Below, piece after piece: positions 7,649 to 9,554 of a DNA stretch of 9,554 nucleotides. Made by a program: the position numbers and the translations under genes. Positions within the stretch are counted from its first letter, which is position 1. Every line of letters starts with the position of its first letter. The notes under the pieces are model-generated. The model did not search any database and was not told the origin of the DNA. It worked only from the letters and a program-made list of their open reading frames with translations. Origin of the DNA: Bacteroidota bacterium (GTDB taxonomy: Bacteria > Bacteroidota > Bacteroidia > Bacteroidales > Lentimicrobiaceae); the NCBI GenBank assembly GCA_023428585.1, contig JAEYXG010000166.1, positions 1-9,554 on the forward strand. Direction: 5' to 3'.

Positions 7649-7693
7649 AATTATTGCAGATATGGCTATTGGCAAGAATTATTAACATTTTTT
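7649..7693 (+). terminator. Weak candidate terminator after the exporter operon
   Basis: AATTATTGC (7649-7657) pairs with GCAAGAATT (7672-7680) with one mismatch around a 14-nt loop, followed by a T-run at 7688-7693. The stem is AU-rich and the T-run is 7 nt away, so termination here would be weak. Its place directly after the last operon gene is the main support. Confidence 0.3.
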
Positions 7694-7840
7694 GGTTTCT
7701 AATTAAATTAATAAATGTAAACTGCATCCATAGATTTTATCTAATTTAGCACTTCAAAGCCGGGTAAGTTATTTAAGGAATTATAACGTGTGAGATGCAA
7801 ATACTATTCAGAACATGTGTCTTGTTGGTTAATTAAAAAC

Positions 7841-7904
7841 AGTTACTTCAATTATCCTGAAAGTTATTATGTTGCAACTAGTTAATGTTTCTAACATAAA
7901 GTTA
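7841..7904 (+). repeat. Four AGTTA direct repeats upstream of the pstS-like gene
   Basis: AGTTA occurs at 7841-7845, 7862-7866, 7880-7884 and 7900-7904, with start-to-start steps of 21, 18 and 20 bp, close to two helical turns. The last ends 19 nt before the pstS-like start. Direct repeats in this place could be sites for a response regulator of the PhoB kind, but the region is AT-rich and no clear TAnnTTTG promoter is seen, so the role is speculative. Confidence 0.25.
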
Positions 7905-7923
7905 AATATTAATCTTCTATAAA

Positions 7924-8913
7924 ATGATAAACAAAAACCATCGTTCTGCTTTAATATTGGCAGTTTTACTTTCAATTTTGATGATTGTAAACCTTTCTTG
8001 CAGCAACAGGGATAGTAAATCAGTACGACAGGCTGATGGAACCATAAAGGGAACCATATCCATTTCAGGGGCATTTGCCTTATATCCGATGGCAGTTTTA
8101 TGGGCTGAGGAATTCCAGAAACTGAATCCTGATGTTAGGATAGATATTTCAGCAGGAGGAGCTGGAAAAGGTATGACAGATGCTCTTTCACAAATGGTTG
8201 ACCTGGGTATGTTCTCTAGGGAAGTTACTCCTGAAGAATTAGCAAAAGGCGCATGGTATATTGCAGTAGCAAAAGATGCTGTTGTTGGTACATATAATCC
8301 GGAAAACGAATCAGCTGACCTGATTACACAACATGGGATATCAAAAGAAATGCTCATGGATATTTATCTGAACCAAAAGATAAAAACATGGGGTGATCTT
8401 TATAATACCACCGATAAAACAAAGTTAAATGCCTACACACGATCAGATGCCTGCGGTGCTGCAGAAATGTGGGGCAAATTTCTAGGAAGTAATCAGGAAT
8501 CATTGAAAGGGGTGGGCGTTTTTGGTGATCCGGGCATTGCCGACGCTGTAAAGAATGATAAATCAGGGCTGGGGTATAATAATGTCAACTATGCCTTTGA
8601 TATGAACACCAGGAAACCATACCCCGGTATTGCCATCGTACCACTTGACATGAACAATGATGGAACAATAAGAGAAGATGAGCGTTTGTACGACACACTG
8701 GATGATATTATGGACGCCATTAGTTCAGGAAAATATCCTTCACCTCCGGCACGTGATCTCTATTTTGTTTCAAAAGGAAAACCAACTAATATAGCAGTAA
8801 TTGCTTTTCTTGAATGGATAGTAACTGACGGACAGAAATTTGTACATAATGCGGGATATGTCAACCTTACAGACGAAAAAGTCAAGAGTGAACTACAAAA
8901 ACTTTCAAAGTAA
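7924..8913 (+). CDS. pstS: PstS-like substrate-binding lipoprotein of an ABC importer
   Basis: This is a solute-binding protein of the phosphate-type (PstS/PBP-like) family, 329 residues. A lipoprotein signal precedes NLSC (Cys26), so it is tethered to a membrane in the periplasm. Family landmarks are ISISGAFALYPMAVLWAEEF (45-64), the glycine-rich SAGGAGKGMTDAL (76-88), VDLGMFSRE (92-100), RSDACGAAEMW (173-183) and YPSPPARDLYFVSKGKP (271-287). Compared with textbook PstS, the RxDGSGT ligand motif is here RSDACGAAE, so the anion specificity is uncertain. Residues 242-253 (DMNNDGTIREDE) match the 12-residue EF-hand loop pattern. A PstC-like permease follows with overlap, confirming an importer unit. 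Phosphate is the default ligand by family; another oxyanion is possible. A 146-residue antisense reading frame at 7917-8357 is dismissed. Confidence 0.88.
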   Translation: MINKNHRSALILAVLLSILMIVNLSCSNRDSKSVRQADGTIKGTISISGAFALYPMAVLWAEEFQKLNPDVRIDISAGGAGKGMTDALSQMVDLGMFSREVTPEELAKGAWYIAVAKDAVVGTYNPENESADLITQHGISKEMLMDIYLNQKIKTWGDLYNTTDKTKLNAYTRSDACGAAEMWGKFLGSNQESLKGVGVFGDPGIADAVKNDKSGLGYNNVNYAFDMNTRKPYPGIAIVPLDMNNDGTIREDERLYDTLDDIMDAISSGKYPSPPARDLYFVSKGKPTNIAVIAFLEWIVTDGQKFVHNAGYVNLTDEKVKSELQKLSK

Positions 8914-9554
8914 GGATGTGTTCCGCTATTTCAAGGTAACACGTCATGTAAGAAGTAAATTGCATTCAACCTGGATGATCATCGGGTTGATTGTAGTTAT
9001 TCTATTACCTTTTATCTTAGGTATTGGCTTATATATCAAATCAACAATGTTACTTGAAAACCAGTCGTTGTTTAAACTCTTGTTTTCAAGTGACTGGCGC
9101 CCTTTAGCCGGTAAATTTGGATTCCTGACTTTCATTCTCAGTTCGGTATGGGTAACTGTAGTATCATTGCTTATTGCCGGTCCTATTTGTCTTTTAACCG
9201 CCATTCATCTTACGCAATATGCAAAGACCTGGGTATTAAGACTAATGCATCCGGTAATAGATATACTTGCAGGAATACCCTCGGTAATTTTTGGAGTTTG
9301 GGGTATATTGATCATTGTGCCCTTTATTTCTGACTACCTCGGTCCGTTTTTAGGAAAGCAAGTATCAGGTTATAGTATTCTGGCAGGTTCAATTGTACTG
9401 GCGGTGATGATAATTCCTTTTATTCTCAACATTCTGATAGAGGTATTTAAAACTCTGCCCGATGAGCTTCGCGAAGCATCATTGTCACTTGGTGCAACAA
9501 AATGGCAAACAATCAAGTTGGTACTGGTAAGAAAAGCGTTCCCCGGCATAATAT
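8858..9554 (+). CDS. pstC: PstC-like phosphate-type ABC permease, N-terminal part (cut by window edge)
   Basis: This is an inner-membrane permease of the importer, partnering the upstream binding protein; 232 codons are seen before the window ends. A basic cytoplasmic N-terminus is followed by TM segments at about 40-60, 91-115, 132-156 and 173-198 (numbered from the ATG at 8858). The ATPase-contact EAA loop is clear: LPDELREASLSLGATKWQTIKLVLVRKAFPGI (200-231), with the EAxxxLGA core of the PstC/PstA group. Also typical are AGIPSVIFGVWGI (138-150). The start is uncertain. ATG at 8858 overlaps the pstS end by 56 nt. GTG at 8918 sits 4 nt after the stop and keeps the basic VFRYFKVTRHVRSK. ATG at 8975 would begin right at the first membrane segment and is least likely. 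A PstA and PstB are expected beyond the edge. Confidence 0.88.
   Translation, partial: MSTLQTKKSRVNYKNFQSKDVFRYFKVTRHVRSKLHSTWMIIGLIVVILLPFILGIGLYIKSTMLLENQSLFKLLFSSDWRPLAGKFGFLTFILSSVWVTVVSLLIAGPICLLTAIHLTQYAKTWVLRLMHPVIDILAGIPSVIFGVWGILIIVPFISDYLGPFLGKQVSGYSILAGSIVLAVMIIPFILNILIEVFKTLPDELREASLSLGATKWQTIKLVLVRKAFPGII

Noticed and set aside
7917..8357. Minus-strand 146-codon open frame
   Set aside because: It is antisense to the PstS-like gene, which has strong family motifs; the protein is Ser/Ala/Pro-rich as expected from a shadow frame.
1..9554. Search for CRISPR arrays, insertion sequences, tRNA or rRNA genes, toxin-antitoxin pairs or defence genes
   Set aside because: No repeat-spacer pattern, terminal inverted repeats, transposase, RNA-gene sequence or defence-type domain was seen; the genes are housekeeping and transport types with no visible change in composition.

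Overview
The window looks like an ordinary chromosomal stretch from a member of the Bacteroidota, probably a Bacteroidales-type organism. This rests on low-to-moderate GC, Bacteroidota-type promoter cores (TAnnTTTG) at two gene starts, little Shine-Dalgarno signal, lipoprotein-anchored exporter and importer subunits, and protein sequences typical of that phylum. The species cannot be fixed from the sequence alone.

Layout. At the left edge (509-1, minus strand) is the N-terminal third or more of a UDP-glucose 6-dehydrogenase, cut by the window. A 324-bp divergent intergenic region (510-833) carries its promoter and, on the other side, a perfect 16-bp palindrome and a promoter core for a TetR-family regulator (834-1451). 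The regulator heads a tight plus-strand operon (834-7645) for a complete tripartite ABC exporter: TolC-like outer-membrane channel, lipoprotein HlyD/YbhG-type adaptor, two separate ATPases, and two ABC-2 permeases. Gaps between genes are 62, -1, 22, 3, 25 and -4 nt. After a 278-bp gap with a weak candidate terminator and a set of AGTTA direct repeats, a PstS-like substrate-binding lipoprotein (7924-8913) is followed by a PstC-like permease that runs off the right edge.

How the genes work together. The exporter matches the gene content of the Escherichia coli cecR-ybhGFSR cluster, but the double-ATPase YbhF is here two polypeptides and a dedicated TolC is included. The two ATPases are asymmetric. 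NBD1 has lost the Q-loop Gln and H-loop His but keeps LSGGMKQ. NBD2 keeps Q and H but has LPQGWKQ. Together they predict one consensus and one degenerate ATP site. The substrate is unknown; xenobiotic, lipid or antibiotic export are the family precedents. The regulator probably controls the operon through the palindrome. The pst-like genes form a separate importer unit whose binding protein has a diverged ligand motif and an EF-hand-like loop, so phosphate is likely but not certain as its ligand.

I see no mobile element, CRISPR array, RNA gene or clear sign of recent transfer, and nothing that demands a wholly new system. The most interesting points are the ATPase asymmetry, the operator/promoter arrangement that decides the regulator's start, and the calcium-loop-like motif and altered ligand motif in the PstS-like protein.
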